Source: Fen-178 sp049516835
Lineage (GTDB): Bacteria > Acidobacteriota > Terriglobia > Bryobacterales > Bryobacteraceae
DNA: 12,403 bases
Direction: 5' to 3'
Assembly (NCBI GenBank): GCA_049516835.1
Contig: JBEKSR010000151.1
Span: forward strand, 1-12,403
A model generated the notes under the pieces. That model did not search any database. It saw nothing but the letters and a program-made list of their open reading frames with translations, and was not told the origin of the DNA. Position 1 is the first letter of the stretch. Every line of letters starts with the position of its first letter. The position numbers and the translations under genes were made by a program. Positions 1 through 6,640 of this stretch are shown here, in pieces.

Positions 1-222
1 TACCGCCGGGAAGCCTACGGCGAGGGCGCCGGAGATCTCCAGCGCACGTGGCGCTTCCAGCGCCGTTTCAACCGGATTCTCAGCGGCACGCGCGATCGCG
101 AATTCCAGAAGCTGCGCACCCACCTGATCAGCGAGATGGTGGGACGCAGATCGGCGGAAGTGAAGCTGCGGCCCGCGGGCCTGGTGGCCCTCGAGTGGGC
201 CAGATTGGTGACAGAGGTTTAG
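1..222 (+). CDS. csm1: Cas10/Csm1 C-terminal end (partial, probable)
   Basis: This is the last 73 codons of a gene that begins upstream of the window, read in frame 1 and ending at the TAG at 220-222. The visible tail is basic and helical (for example WRFQRRFNRIL, then GLVALEWARLV near the end). That fits the C-terminal helical domain of Cas10/Csm1, the large subunit of type III-A complexes that carries the HD nuclease and the cyclic-oligoadenylate-making Palm domains. None of those catalytic motifs lie inside the window, so the assignment rests mainly on position: csm2 starts 3 bases after this stop, and csm1 directly precedes csm2 in standard csm operons. Another cas gene in that slot cannot be excluded. 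Confidence 0.62.
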   Translation, partial: YRREAYGEGAGDLQRTWRFQRRFNRILSGTRDREFQKLRTHLISEMVGRRSAEVKLRPAGLVALEWARLVTEV

Positions 223-225
223 CAC

Positions 226-744
226 ATGCCACAAGAGCAGGAGCAAAAGAAGGAAACGCGTCCCCCGCGGGAAGGTCGCGGCCCGCAGGGGGCGCCCCAT
301 GGTCCCGGTCCACGCGGCGACCGCCCCGCGGGCGATCGTCCCGGCGGCGAGCGCGGGGAGCGCGGCGACCGCCGCGGCTTCGACCGCGGCCGCCTCGAGG
401 GTCCGCCCGAAATCGAGCTCGAAAAGCTCATCGGCGACAGCCTCTACCTCGACAACCAGGCGCATGCCATCGTCAGCCGCATGCGCGACATGGATTCCGG
501 CACCAAAAGCCAGTTGCGGCGCCTCTACAGCGCCGTGCGCCGCGCCGTCCGCACGCCCGAAGGCGAGCGCCAGCACGAGTTCGTCATGCTGCGCGCGCGC
601 CTGGCCTACACCATCGCCCGCCACGGCCTGCGCAGCCTCGATCAGCTCGAAAAGCTGCTGCTCCAGGTCACGCGCAGGAACGATATCCGCGGTTACGAAC
701 GCTTCAAGGACCTTTTCGAGGCCATCGTGGCCTACAACGAGTAA
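226..744 (+). CDS. csm2: Csm2, small subunit of the type III-A Csm complex, with disordered N-terminal extension
   Basis: The protein has 172 residues. The C-terminal 110 (about 62-172) form the helical small-subunit core: an acidic start (EIELEKLIGD), a central basic helix (SQLRRLYSAVRRAVR), then a hydrophobic/basic end with RNDIRGYERFKDLFEAIVAY. Csm2 forms the backbone filament that lines the target RNA beside Csm3 and has no catalytic residues. The first 60 residues are an unusual low-complexity tract rich in Arg, Gly, Pro and Asp (repeats such as RGDRPAGDRPGGER), making the protein longer than typical Csm2 of roughly 120-140 residues. An AGAGG-like ribosome binding site lies at 212-216. 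The next start, csm3, follows the TAA after 3 bases, so translation is probably coupled. The family call comes from fold pattern plus position, since Csm2 is poorly conserved. Confidence 0.85.
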   Translation: MPQEQEQKKETRPPREGRGPQGAPHGPGPRGDRPAGDRPGGERGERGDRRGFDRGRLEGPPEIELEKLIGDSLYLDNQAHAIVSRMRDMDSGTKSQLRRLYSAVRRAVRTPEGERQHEFVMLRARLAYTIARHGLRSLDQLEKLLLQVTRRNDIRGYERFKDLFEAIVAYNE

Positions 745-747
745 AGC

Positions 748-1584
748 ATGAGCGCACATACCACCCAAACCGAGTTGAAACTCATCGGCAAGCTGATCCT
801 GGAAGGCGAAATGCGCTGCGAAACCGGCCTGCACGTCGGCGCAGGCAAAGGCTCGCTGGAGATCGGCGGCTCCGATAACCCCGTGGTCAAGGACGCGTTC
901 GGCCGGCCTTATGTGCCGGGCAGCTCCCTGCGCGGCAAGATCCGCTCCCTGCTCGAGCAGACCTCCGGCCTGGCCGTGCCCGCCGAGCTGGTCTACCTTT
1001 CGCGCCGCAAGGGGCAGGAAGTGCGCATCCACCAGAGCGACCGTCCCGACGACGAAATCTGCCTGCTCTTCGGCCGCAATCCCGGCCGCATGGAGCGCGT
1101 CCAGGGCGAAACGCTCGAGACCACCCAGGCCACGCCGGCGCGGCTGGCCGTGTTCGACGCGCCGCTCGACCCCGAGAGCATCACCGCGCAGATGCGCGAA
1201 AACCTGGATGACGAGCTCACCGAAGTGAAGAGCGAGAACGCCATCGACCGCATCACCTCGCAGGCCAACCCGCGCACCCTCGAGCGCGTGCCCTCGGGTG
1301 CCCGCTTCAAGACGCGCCTGGTGATGGACGTGCTCTGCGAAGAGGACGCGCCGTTGTTCCTGCGCGTGCTCGAAGGCCTGCGCCTCCTCGAGGACGACTC
1401 CCTGGGCGGCGGCGGGGCCCGCGGCAGCGGGCGCGTGAGCTTCTCCAACTTGCGGCTGGTCTGGCGCGGCAAGAACTACTACGCGTCGGGCGCTCCCGAA
1501 AAGGAAATCGGCTCGGGTCCCACCCTGGCCGTCATCCAGGCCGCCGTGGCCGATTCCGCCTTCTCATTCCTGCGCGAGGAGTAA
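748..1584 (+). CDS. csm3: Csm3, RAMP backbone subunit and target-RNA endonuclease
   Basis: This 278-residue protein has the full Csm3 signature. Residues 27-64 contain GLHVGAGKG, then IGGSDNPVVKD and the PGSSLRGKIR motif. Asp43 in the SDNPV segment matches the catalytic aspartate with which Csm3 cuts target RNA at 6-nt intervals, so the slicer activity should be intact. Residues 162-187 hold the conserved ENAIDR...ANPR...ERVPSG block, and 219-230 the glycine-rich loop LGGGGARGSGRV of RAMP proteins. Csm3 polymerises along the crRNA and sets complex length. It is somewhat longer than short Csm3 proteins because of an insertion around residues 75-120. Its TAA overlaps the ATG of csm4 by one base (TAATG), indicating translational coupling. 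Confidence 0.96.
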   Translation: MSAHTTQTELKLIGKLILEGEMRCETGLHVGAGKGSLEIGGSDNPVVKDAFGRPYVPGSSLRGKIRSLLEQTSGLAVPAELVYLSRRKGQEVRIHQSDRPDDEICLLFGRNPGRMERVQGETLETTQATPARLAVFDAPLDPESITAQMRENLDDELTEVKSENAIDRITSQANPRTLERVPSGARFKTRLVMDVLCEEDAPLFLRVLEGLRLLEDDSLGGGGARGSGRVSFSNLRLVWRGKNYYASGAPEKEIGSGPTLAVIQAAVADSAFSFLREE

Positions 1585-2975
1585 TGAACCCGGGACTGCT
1601 CGTCAAACTCCGTCCCGCCGGCCCCTGGCGCATCGGAACCGATTCGGGCGCGCGCAACCGCGTGGACACGATCTATCACAGCGACTCGCTCTACTCGGCG
1701 GTGGCGTCGGCCATGGCGCGCCTCGGCTCGCTCGATGAGTGGCTGGACGCGACAGCGCGCAACGGCGCGCCCGCGGTCTCGTTCAGTTCCTGTTTCCCGT
1801 TTCTCGACGAAATCGGCTTTGTGGTTCCGCCGCGCACCATCTGGCCGCCCACTTCGCCCGCGCTGATGTCGGCGCGCGTGCGATGGAAGAGCGCCCGCTT
1901 TGTGCCGCTGGGCGTGGTGCAGGCGATGCTCGCGGGCGAGGCGCTCGATGGGAACCATTGGAGCCTGGATGGCGCCAGCGAATGTCTGGTGCCCGCCGGG
2001 CGTCCCGGCCCGTTCCGCACCGGCGTCCGCTGGAGCGCCGCCGTCGACCGCCTCACCGGCGCCGTCGAGCGCCACTCCACCGCCTGCATCGAATTCCGCC
2101 CCGGCGCGGGCCTTTGGACCATCGTTTCCTTTCAGGACGAAGCCGCCCACAGCCGGTGGCTGGAGCCCATCAAGGCCGCGTTCCGCCTCCTGGCCGACAC
2201 TGGTTTCGGCGGCGAGCGCTCTCGCGGCTGGGGCCGTTCCGAGCCACCCGAATTTACTGACGGCGCCCTGCCGGACCTGGTCCTTCGGCCCCCGCAAAAA
2301 CCTGCTCCTGAACCGCTCGCCCCCGAACCGCCTGCCCCCGAGCCGGCGCTTCCCGAGCCCGAAGTTCCGATTGCCGCTGAGTCCGTTACGGCCCTTGCTC
2401 CCCTGGCCCTTGGCCTTTGGCCCCCGACCCAGCCGGCCGAGCCCGAAGTCCCAATTGCTGCTGAGCCCGTTACGGCCCTTGCTCCCCTGGCCCTTGGCCT
2501 TTGGCCCCCGACCCAGCCGGCCGAGCCCGAGGTTCCGATTGCGGCCGAACCTGTCGCGGAGACCGCTCTCCCGGCCCCTGGCCCCTGGCCCCCGGCCCCC
2601 GCCCCGGCCCCCGGCCCCTGGCCCCCAGCCCCCGCCCTGGCCCCTGGCCCCCGGCCCCTGGCCCCTGTTCAGGCCCACTGGCTGCTCTCCCTGTTTACGC
2701 CCGCGCCGGACGATTCCGTGGATTGGGGGCGCGGCAACTATGTCGTGCTGGCCCGCCGCGGCCGCGTGGACAGCCCCGCCGGTTCCGGCGAACTTAAGAA
2801 GGAAATCCAGATGGTGGCTGAAGGGTCGGTGCTGTGCGCCGCGGCCCCGCCGCGCGGGTCGGCCGCCGACGTCGCTCCCGACGGCTTCGCCCACCCCGTC
2901 TTCCGCGCCGGATTCGCGCTTTCCATTCCGCTGCCCGGCGCTATCCCCCTGCCCGGCGCCACCGAGGTGAGCTGA
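1584..2975 (+). CDS. csm4: Csm4, crRNA 5'-handle-binding RAMP subunit, with a proline-rich repeat insertion
   Basis: Csm4 caps the crRNA 5' end of the Csm complex and contacts Cas10. The first 235 residues form a RAMP domain: an early HSDSLYSAVASAM segment typical of Csm4/Cmr3-type proteins, and the glycine-rich loop TGFGGERSRGWGRS at 206-219. Residues 365-463 form the second RAMP half (HWLLSLFTP, NYVVLARRGRVDS, GSVLCAA, then AHPVFRAGFALSIPL). Between them, about residues 236-363 are a Pro/Ala/Leu/Trp-rich linker made of two near-identical 28-residue repeats, a third partial copy and GPWPPAPAP repeats; this makes the protein much longer than usual Csm4 (about 300 residues). The reading frame stays open across all repeats, so they look tolerated rather than disruptive. 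The stop overlaps the csm5 start (ATGA at 2975). Confidence 0.93.
   Translation: MNPGLLVKLRPAGPWRIGTDSGARNRVDTIYHSDSLYSAVASAMARLGSLDEWLDATARNGAPAVSFSSCFPFLDEIGFVVPPRTIWPPTSPALMSARVRWKSARFVPLGVVQAMLAGEALDGNHWSLDGASECLVPAGRPGPFRTGVRWSAAVDRLTGAVERHSTACIEFRPGAGLWTIVSFQDEAAHSRWLEPIKAAFRLLADTGFGGERSRGWGRSEPPEFTDGALPDLVLRPPQKPAPEPLAPEPPAPEPALPEPEVPIAAESVTALAPLALGLWPPTQPAEPEVPIAAEPVTALAPLALGLWPPTQPAEPEVPIAAEPVAETALPAPGPWPPAPAPAPGPWPPAPALAPGPRPLAPVQAHWLLSLFTPAPDDSVDWGRGNYVVLARRGRVDSPAGSGELKKEIQMVAEGSVLCAAAPPRGSAADVAPDGFAHPVFRAGFALSIPLPGAIPLPGATEVS
2358..2549 (+). repeat. Tandem 84-bp repeats inside csm4
   Basis: Unit 1 is 2358-2441 and unit 2 is 2442-2525. They differ at four positions, all in the first 25 bases, and the last 58 bases are identical. 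A third, truncated unit starts at 2526 and diverges after about 24 bases. Each unit encodes 28 residues (starting PEVPIAAE, ending PPTQPAE), so changes in copy number stay in frame. Confidence 0.97.
2571..2670 (+). repeat. C-rich minisatellite in csm4 (G-quadruplex-prone on the minus strand)
   Basis: This stretch is built almost entirely from variants of cccctggcccc and cccccggcccc, encoding GPWPPAPAP-type repeats. On the minus strand it gives many closely spaced runs of three to five G, the pattern expected of G-quadruplex-forming DNA. It lies at the end of the csm4 proline-rich linker. Confidence 0.85.
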
Positions 2976-4138
2976 TGCGCTACCGCCTCAAGTGTCTGAC
3001 CCCGCTGCTGGTCGGTGATGGCCGCAAGCTGTGCCCCATCGACTACATGGTCTGGAAAGACCAAGTCAACGTGCTGGACCAGTGGCGCATTTTCCGGATC
3101 CTGGCCAAGGGCCCGCGCCTGGACAGCTATCTCGCGCAGCTCAAGAACGCCGAGAAGCTCGATTTTGCCTCCTGGGGCGGCTTCGCGCAGAATTACGCCG
3201 GCCGCCGCATTCCGTTCGAAAATGCCGCCTACCCCACGTATTGGAACCGCGCCGCCGGCGAGAGCCTGCATATTCCCACTTTCGCCACCGGCGCCGCCGG
3301 GCCGTATCTCCCCGCCACCGCCATCAAGGGCTCGCTGCGTACCGGCATGCTGTTCGCGCACTGGCGCGACGGCATGTTGCAGGACGCGCTGGCCCGCGTG
3401 CGGAGCGAACGCGCCGCGCGCCGTCCCGCCGAAATCGTGGAAGACCAGGCGCTCGGCCCCAGCGGCTCGAACCGCATGCGCTTCGTCGGCGCCGGAGATT
3501 CCTCCCCCATTGCGACTTCGCGCTTCCAGATCTACCTGCTGCGCACTTCCACGCTCCAGCCCCGCGGCGGCGCCTTGGCCCTCGGCTGGAAGCAGAGTCC
3601 GCGCGGCGCGGTGGACGGCTCACGTCCCGAGGAGAGCACTCCGACGTTCGCCGAAATGGCCGTTCCCGGCACCACCTTTGAGGGCGATTGGCAAGAGAAG
3701 ACGTTCTTCCTGCAGCCCGAAGTGCGCCGCTCGATCCGCTGGCCCGACGGCTTCAATCGCGCCAGGATGTTCGAAGCCGTCAACGTCTACGCCGCGGGCC
3801 TGCTGGCATTGCAGCGCCAGTACGCCTCCTGGGCCGGTCTGGGCCTGCTCGACCGGAGCCTGGACGAGCTGGAGCAGTGGCTCGGCGGCGCCCGCCAGAG
3901 AGGTTCCTGTCTGCTCTCGCTGGGATGGGGCGCGGGGCTACCCGCCAAAAGCTCCTGGCTGGATGCCAGCAACCCGGATTACCGCCAGATCCTGGAGCAA
4001 TTCGGGTTCTACAACCGAGCGCTGGCTTCGAACCTGCCCTTCCCCAAGACCCGCCGTATCGTTTTCCTGAACAACAAGCCGGCCACGCTCCCGGGCTGGG
4101 CGGAACTCAGCGTCGAGGGGTGAAGGGGAGACGCCCGG
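2853..4138 (+). repeat. Duplicated block A, copy 1 (csm4 3' end to just past csm5)
   Basis: This segment aligns collinearly in direct orientation with 8177-9030. Homology begins at cgcgggtc (2853 versus 8177) and ends at gagacgcccgg (4138 versus 9030). Copy 2 lacks 210 bp and 222 bp of this segment. In about 300 bp compared by eye (3127-3426 versus 8241-8540) roughly 94% of bases agree. Confidence 0.95.
2975..4123 (+). CDS. csm5: Csm5, RAMP subunit at the crRNA 3' end
   Basis: This 382-residue protein begins MRYRLKCLTPLLVGDG, the first strand of the RAMP fold, and carries the PYLPATAIKGSLRTGML segment at about 110-126, the Csm5 form of the RAMP P-x-S/A-x-I-K-G-x-x-R motif. Csm5 caps the crRNA 3' side of the Csm complex and recruits trimming nucleases in studied systems; it has no catalytic residue of its own. 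The ATG at 2975 overlaps the csm4 TGA (ATGA). The reading frame extends further upstream into csm4, but the RAMP start and the coupling support 2975. A second, rearranged copy of this gene lies at 8177-9015, where residues 1-47 and 154-227 of this protein are missing. No csm6 follows; the next 300 bases hold no clear gene. Confidence 0.93.
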   Translation: MRYRLKCLTPLLVGDGRKLCPIDYMVWKDQVNVLDQWRIFRILAKGPRLDSYLAQLKNAEKLDFASWGGFAQNYAGRRIPFENAAYPTYWNRAAGESLHIPTFATGAAGPYLPATAIKGSLRTGMLFAHWRDGMLQDALARVRSERAARRPAEIVEDQALGPSGSNRMRFVGAGDSSPIATSRFQIYLLRTSTLQPRGGALALGWKQSPRGAVDGSRPEESTPTFAEMAVPGTTFEGDWQEKTFFLQPEVRRSIRWPDGFNRARMFEAVNVYAAGLLALQRQYASWAGLGLLDRSLDELEQWLGGARQRGSCLLSLGWGAGLPAKSSWLDASNPDYRQILEQFGFYNRALASNLPFPKTRRIVFLNNKPATLPGWAELSVEG

Positions 4139-4440
4139 CGGCGCGCCGCGCGCTCGCGGGCCAGCACAGGTCTTGGTCTGGTGACGGAAGGGGTACGGGT
4201 TCGAGTCCTACGTGGGGAGCCAATTTGTCCCAGTCCTCGATCCGCCACGAATTCGGCAACCCGTACCAAAATCCGATGCGTGCGCCCCTGCGGTTGTTGA
4301 TGGTGACCACCACCACCATGATGCTGTTGCTGCCGTTGTTGATGATCACCATGTCGACGAACCGGTATCGGCCGGTGATGGCTGCGCTCGCGATCATGAC
4401 TAGCGTCTCGGACGACCGACGCGGCCTGTGTGGTTCCTAA
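4124..4440. other. Gene-poor stretch with a tRNA-3'-end-like sequence and a doubtful minus-strand ORF
   Basis: No convincing gene lies here. A 96-codon minus-strand frame (4397 to 4107) has an ordinary hydrophobic composition in its first half (for example DMVIINNGSNS), but it has no good ribosome binding site and overlaps the csm5 end. It may be a remnant of the decayed deaminase gene upstream on the same strand, or spurious. A CAC/CAT-rich run at 4308-4355 gives a His/Thr-rich appearance in several frames. The most structured item is the tRNA-like segment ending at 4222, listed separately. Confidence 0.5.
4193..4222 (+). other. tRNA 3'-end-like fragment, possible attachment site
   Basis: The sequence reads GGGTTCGAGTCC, then TACGTGGGGAGCCA, which looks like a T-loop followed by an acceptor strand with terminal CCA. 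Only the 3' half of a T-stem can pair (two good pairs plus a wobble), and no anticodon arm, D-arm or 5' acceptor strand is found upstream, so it is not a functional tRNA. Such fragments are typically left by integrases that use tRNA 3' ends. The same 11 bases, gtggggagcca, recur at 6719-6729. No integrase gene is visible. Confidence 0.4.
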
Positions 4441-4444
4441 CGCC

Positions 4445-4785
4445 AACAGCACACATCGCGGTCCGGTGAACCGGCCCGTCAGTAGCGCCATTCCACCGAT
4501 GAGTCTCTCAACAATGTGCTGCGCGCACGGCTTCTTAAGGTGGCCGCCAGCGGCTACACGGCCCGAGCGTGACATAGAACGCCCAGCCCTTGGGCTTAAC
4601 ACTGGGCAGGAGCCTTTCGAGAAGCGTAAACTCGCTGTGTTCGCCGTCCCTAAACTGGCCGCGATGCGTCCTACCGACGATCCGGCCCGGTTGACGATCA
4701 CTGCGCCGACGAGGGAGTGCGGCTCATCCAGATGCTCCGCCCTGGCGAGCCTCATCCCCTCAATGACGCCTTCATGTGTTGAGTG
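4445..4785 (-). pseudogene. Decayed cytidine/RibD-like deaminase domain (at least two frameshifts)
   Basis: Read on the minus strand, three successive frames give parts of one zinc-deaminase domain. The first has GMRLARAEHLDEPHSLVGA then VIVN; after a +1 shift near 4680 it continues IVGRTHRGQFRDGEHSEFTL with LLE and VTLGPC, then a stop near 4537; the first frame then resumes with KKPCAQHIVERLIGG. EHSE supplies the H-x-E zinc/proton-shuttle motif, and GPC plus KKPC supply the two zinc cysteines (the usual EPC is GPC here). The RGQFRDGEHSEFTLL segment resembles the RGELRFGDHAEYTLL segment of the intact deaminase fusion directly upstream on the same strand, so this is probably a decayed relative. 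The 3' limit is uncertain. Recent frameshifts or sequencing errors would look the same. Confidence 0.55.
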
Positions 4786-4817
4786 CCTCCAGCAGCGCCT
4801 TTTCAGGCTCCCATGCG

Positions 4818-4910
4818 TACCCGGACACGATGTCCGGGTAGATGTCCGGGTAGGCGCTTTGACGGTATTCAGGTTTGGCATACCCGGACGCGATGTCCGG
4901 GTAGATGTCC
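4818..4910. repeat. Two palindromic repeats spaced 63 bp apart
   Basis: Copy 1 (4818-4840) has perfect 10-base arms (tacccggaca and its complement) around a 3-base loop, followed by an extra gatgtccgggta half-site at 4841-4852. Copy 2 (4881-4903) is the same with one arm-end change and a following gatgtcc. The spacing between copies is 63 bp, about six helical turns. They lie between the decayed and the intact deaminase genes, 3' of both coding directions of interest. There is no T-run after either hairpin, so they do not look like standard terminators; operator or REP-like element are both possible. Confidence 0.8.
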
Positions 4911-4940
4911 AGCTGCGGTCGGTCTCGCCCAGGAGAGGCT

Positions 4941-6470
4941 CTAAATGACCTCGTAGTCAATTGAAGGTCCCGAGCCGCGCTTTTCCACAAGCCCAAGTTC
5001 AAGAAACCGGTTCAAATGCCGCCGAGCAGTCCGACCATCCATCTGCATGGCCTTGGCATACTGCCCAGATTTCGCCCTACCTTTCGTAGCGAGCCATTGC
5101 CAGCCCTTCCGCTCGGAATCAGTCAGCAATTTCAATACAGACGGCTTCAGAGTTTTTACGACCGCCTCCAGGTTCCTGAACAGTGTCAGCACCAGATATG
5201 GATCTTCCCACTCGTACCTCGGCAGGGGCAACCCCAATTCCTCTGCGCGGTTCTTCAACGACCACATGCCGAGCCCCCGCTCCTCTGCCATTCCCATCCT
5301 CCCGAAAACATAGTGCAACTCAGGATTACGACTCAGCATCGGTGCATTGAATGCCCGCAGTTGCTCCAGCGTGATCGGTGGAAGCGGTCCTCCTGGGCTT
5401 TTCACAGTTATCGTGTCAGTCGTAATCACCAATTGGCATTTGGCCCCTCGTATGTCGTAAGTCCGGTGGATGAGTGCGTTCACCACCGTCTCGCGGACCA
5501 TCTCAAATGGGAGCGAGGGAACCTTTTGTCGCAGCATTGTGCTGCGGTCTATGACGCTCGGTAGTTTGTCGAGCAGCCATTGTTCCACCTCCGGGGGGAT
5601 CAGTACCATGGGCCCATCGAAGTCCCGCGTTTCCTTTTTCCCGTCCGGATAATGGATGGTGCCCAGCAGCCCGGCCTGGGGAAAGGCTACTCTCGGTTTT
5701 CTCCCGAACAGGAGCATTCCAAAGCCCGTTGGAACGAGAGGGCCGTTCTCCTGGCTGAGGAGTCCTTGCTGGACTAGGCGACGGTTGAAGCGGTCCGAAC
5801 TTACCGGTTCCGCGATCCCCGCGGCTGTTCGATACTTCTCCAGTGCCTCGGTCGAGAAATCCTCCGTCGCTACTGTGGCGAGGGGGCTCTCCAGTTCCGA
5901 CAACACAATGGCTTTCGGCTCCTTCGCTTCCTTTGCAGCTTCAGCTCTCTCCAGCGCCCGTGCCAGCCAGTCCTTATTCTCAAGGTTAATTATTTCCTGC
6001 AAGTCGCGGTCAAATATGTGGATCTCTACGCCGCAATCTTGCAGGTGCTTTATCCCTTTTCGGTCTACTTTCGGATCGGGGTCTTCAATTCCCACCCATA
6101 CCTGCCGGATTCTTGCATTCACAATTCTTTCCGCGCAAGAGCGGTTCGGGTAGTGCCGCGAGTTGGGAGCGCATGGCTCCAACGTGGTGAATAAGACCGC
6201 GCCATCCAGTCTCTGGGTGTAATTCTTCTTGTCCAGGAGTGTATACTCCGCGTGGTCACCGAAGCGCAGCTCGCCTCGGCACGCTGTGTCCACAGTTCCA
6301 TCCGACTTCCAAAGAACCGCTCCCACCTTGAGAACGGCCCGCCCCTCATCCCTGGGTTCCCCGACCGAGGCCTTCATGACCTCGATGGCCAGTTCCATCA
6401 GCGCTCGCGGATCAAATCCAGTCTTGTCCATGTCTACATGAAGCCCCGCTCGGGTGCCGAGGGCCCTCAC
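4941..6470 (-). CDS. Deaminase - HATPase_c_4 (RecG/Schlafen-type) - winged-helix fusion protein
   Basis: This 509-residue protein has three parts. Residues about 20-160 are a cytidine/dCMP/RibD-like deaminase: H73-A-E75 is the zinc and proton-shuttle motif, and P99-C100 with C112 are the remaining zinc ligands, so it looks catalytically complete. Residues about 205-435 match the C-terminal 'ATP-dependent DNA helicase RecG-related' domain (HATPase_c_4): VRETVVNALIHR at 325-336 is its N-box, SPGGPLPP follows at 358-365, and ERGLGMWSLK at 397-406 is the glycine-loop equivalent. Residues about 440-500 form a winged helix (TARRHLNRFLELGLVEKRGSG). In common relatives the N-terminal part is an AlbA_2/Schlafen nucleic-acid-binding domain; here a deaminase takes its place. 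The GTG start at 6470 has a well placed GGGAG, 7 bases upstream. Codon choice is less GC-biased than in the csm genes, suggesting transfer. The substrate (nucleotide, RNA or DNA) cannot be told from sequence. Confidence 0.8.
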   Translation of the reverse strand: MRALGTRAGLHVDMDKTGFDPRALMELAIEVMKASVGEPRDEGRAVLKVGAVLWKSDGTVDTACRGELRFGDHAEYTLLDKKNYTQRLDGAVLFTTLEPCAPNSRHYPNRSCAERIVNARIRQVWVGIEDPDPKVDRKGIKHLQDCGVEIHIFDRDLQEIINLENKDWLARALERAEAAKEAKEPKAIVLSELESPLATVATEDFSTEALEKYRTAAGIAEPVSSDRFNRRLVQQGLLSQENGPLVPTGFGMLLFGRKPRVAFPQAGLLGTIHYPDGKKETRDFDGPMVLIPPEVEQWLLDKLPSVIDRSTMLRQKVPSLPFEMVRETVVNALIHRTYDIRGAKCQLVITTDTITVKSPGGPLPPITLEQLRAFNAPMLSRNPELHYVFGRMGMAEERGLGMWSLKNRAEELGLPLPRYEWEDPYLVLTLFRNLEAVVKTLKPSVLKLLTDSERKGWQWLATKGRAKSGQYAKAMQMDGRTARRHLNRFLELGLVEKRGSGPSIDYEVI

Positions 6471-6640
6471 TGATCGTCTCCCAGTGAAACGACCGCAGGA
6501 TTAGATACAGAACTGCTATTGTACGACCAGGACATTTCGCCGTGTAGACCGCACGGAGCGAAGACGGTGGAGAGTGAGGCGAGTTCGAGACGTGTCCAAG
6601 CTGGGGGTCCAGCGTGGACACGCCGTGGACTTCACTGCGG
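6471..6640 (-). promoter_or_regulatory. Upstream region of the deaminase fusion gene
   Basis: On the minus strand this is the leader of the deaminase fusion gene. TACAAT (plus-strand attgta at 6518-6523) is a candidate -10 hexamer about 50 bases before the GTG; I see no strong -35. GGGAG at 6478-6482 is the ribosome binding site that decides the start. The first of two 30-bp direct repeats (6582-6611) lies further upstream. Confidence 0.35.

Noticed and set aside
48..878. Long plus-strand frame overlapping csm2
   Set aside because: Its Arg/Pro/Ala-rich composition with no motif is typical of out-of-frame reading of a GC-rich gene; csm2 and csm3 explain the region.
2358..2670. CRISPR array or insertion sequence inside csm4
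   Set aside because: Units are contiguous, in frame and without spacers, so they are coding tandem repeats.
1479..2894. A 471-codon open frame antisense to csm4
   Set aside because: Its Gly/Arg-rich composition is the mirror of the csm4 proline-rich repeats and GC-rich codons. The plus strand carries clear RAMP motifs.
4150..4222. A complete tRNA gene
   Set aside because: Only a T-loop and CCA-ending acceptor-like strand are present; no cloverleaf forms, so I list it only as a fragment.
4107..4397. A 96-residue minus-strand protein
   Set aside because: No good ribosome binding site, overlap with the csm5 end, and its middle reads through the tRNA-like segment. It may be a gene remnant, but coding evidence is too weak.
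4818..4910. CRISPR repeats
   Set aside because: Only two palindromes with extra half-sites and a single 40-bp spacer-like interval; no regular array.
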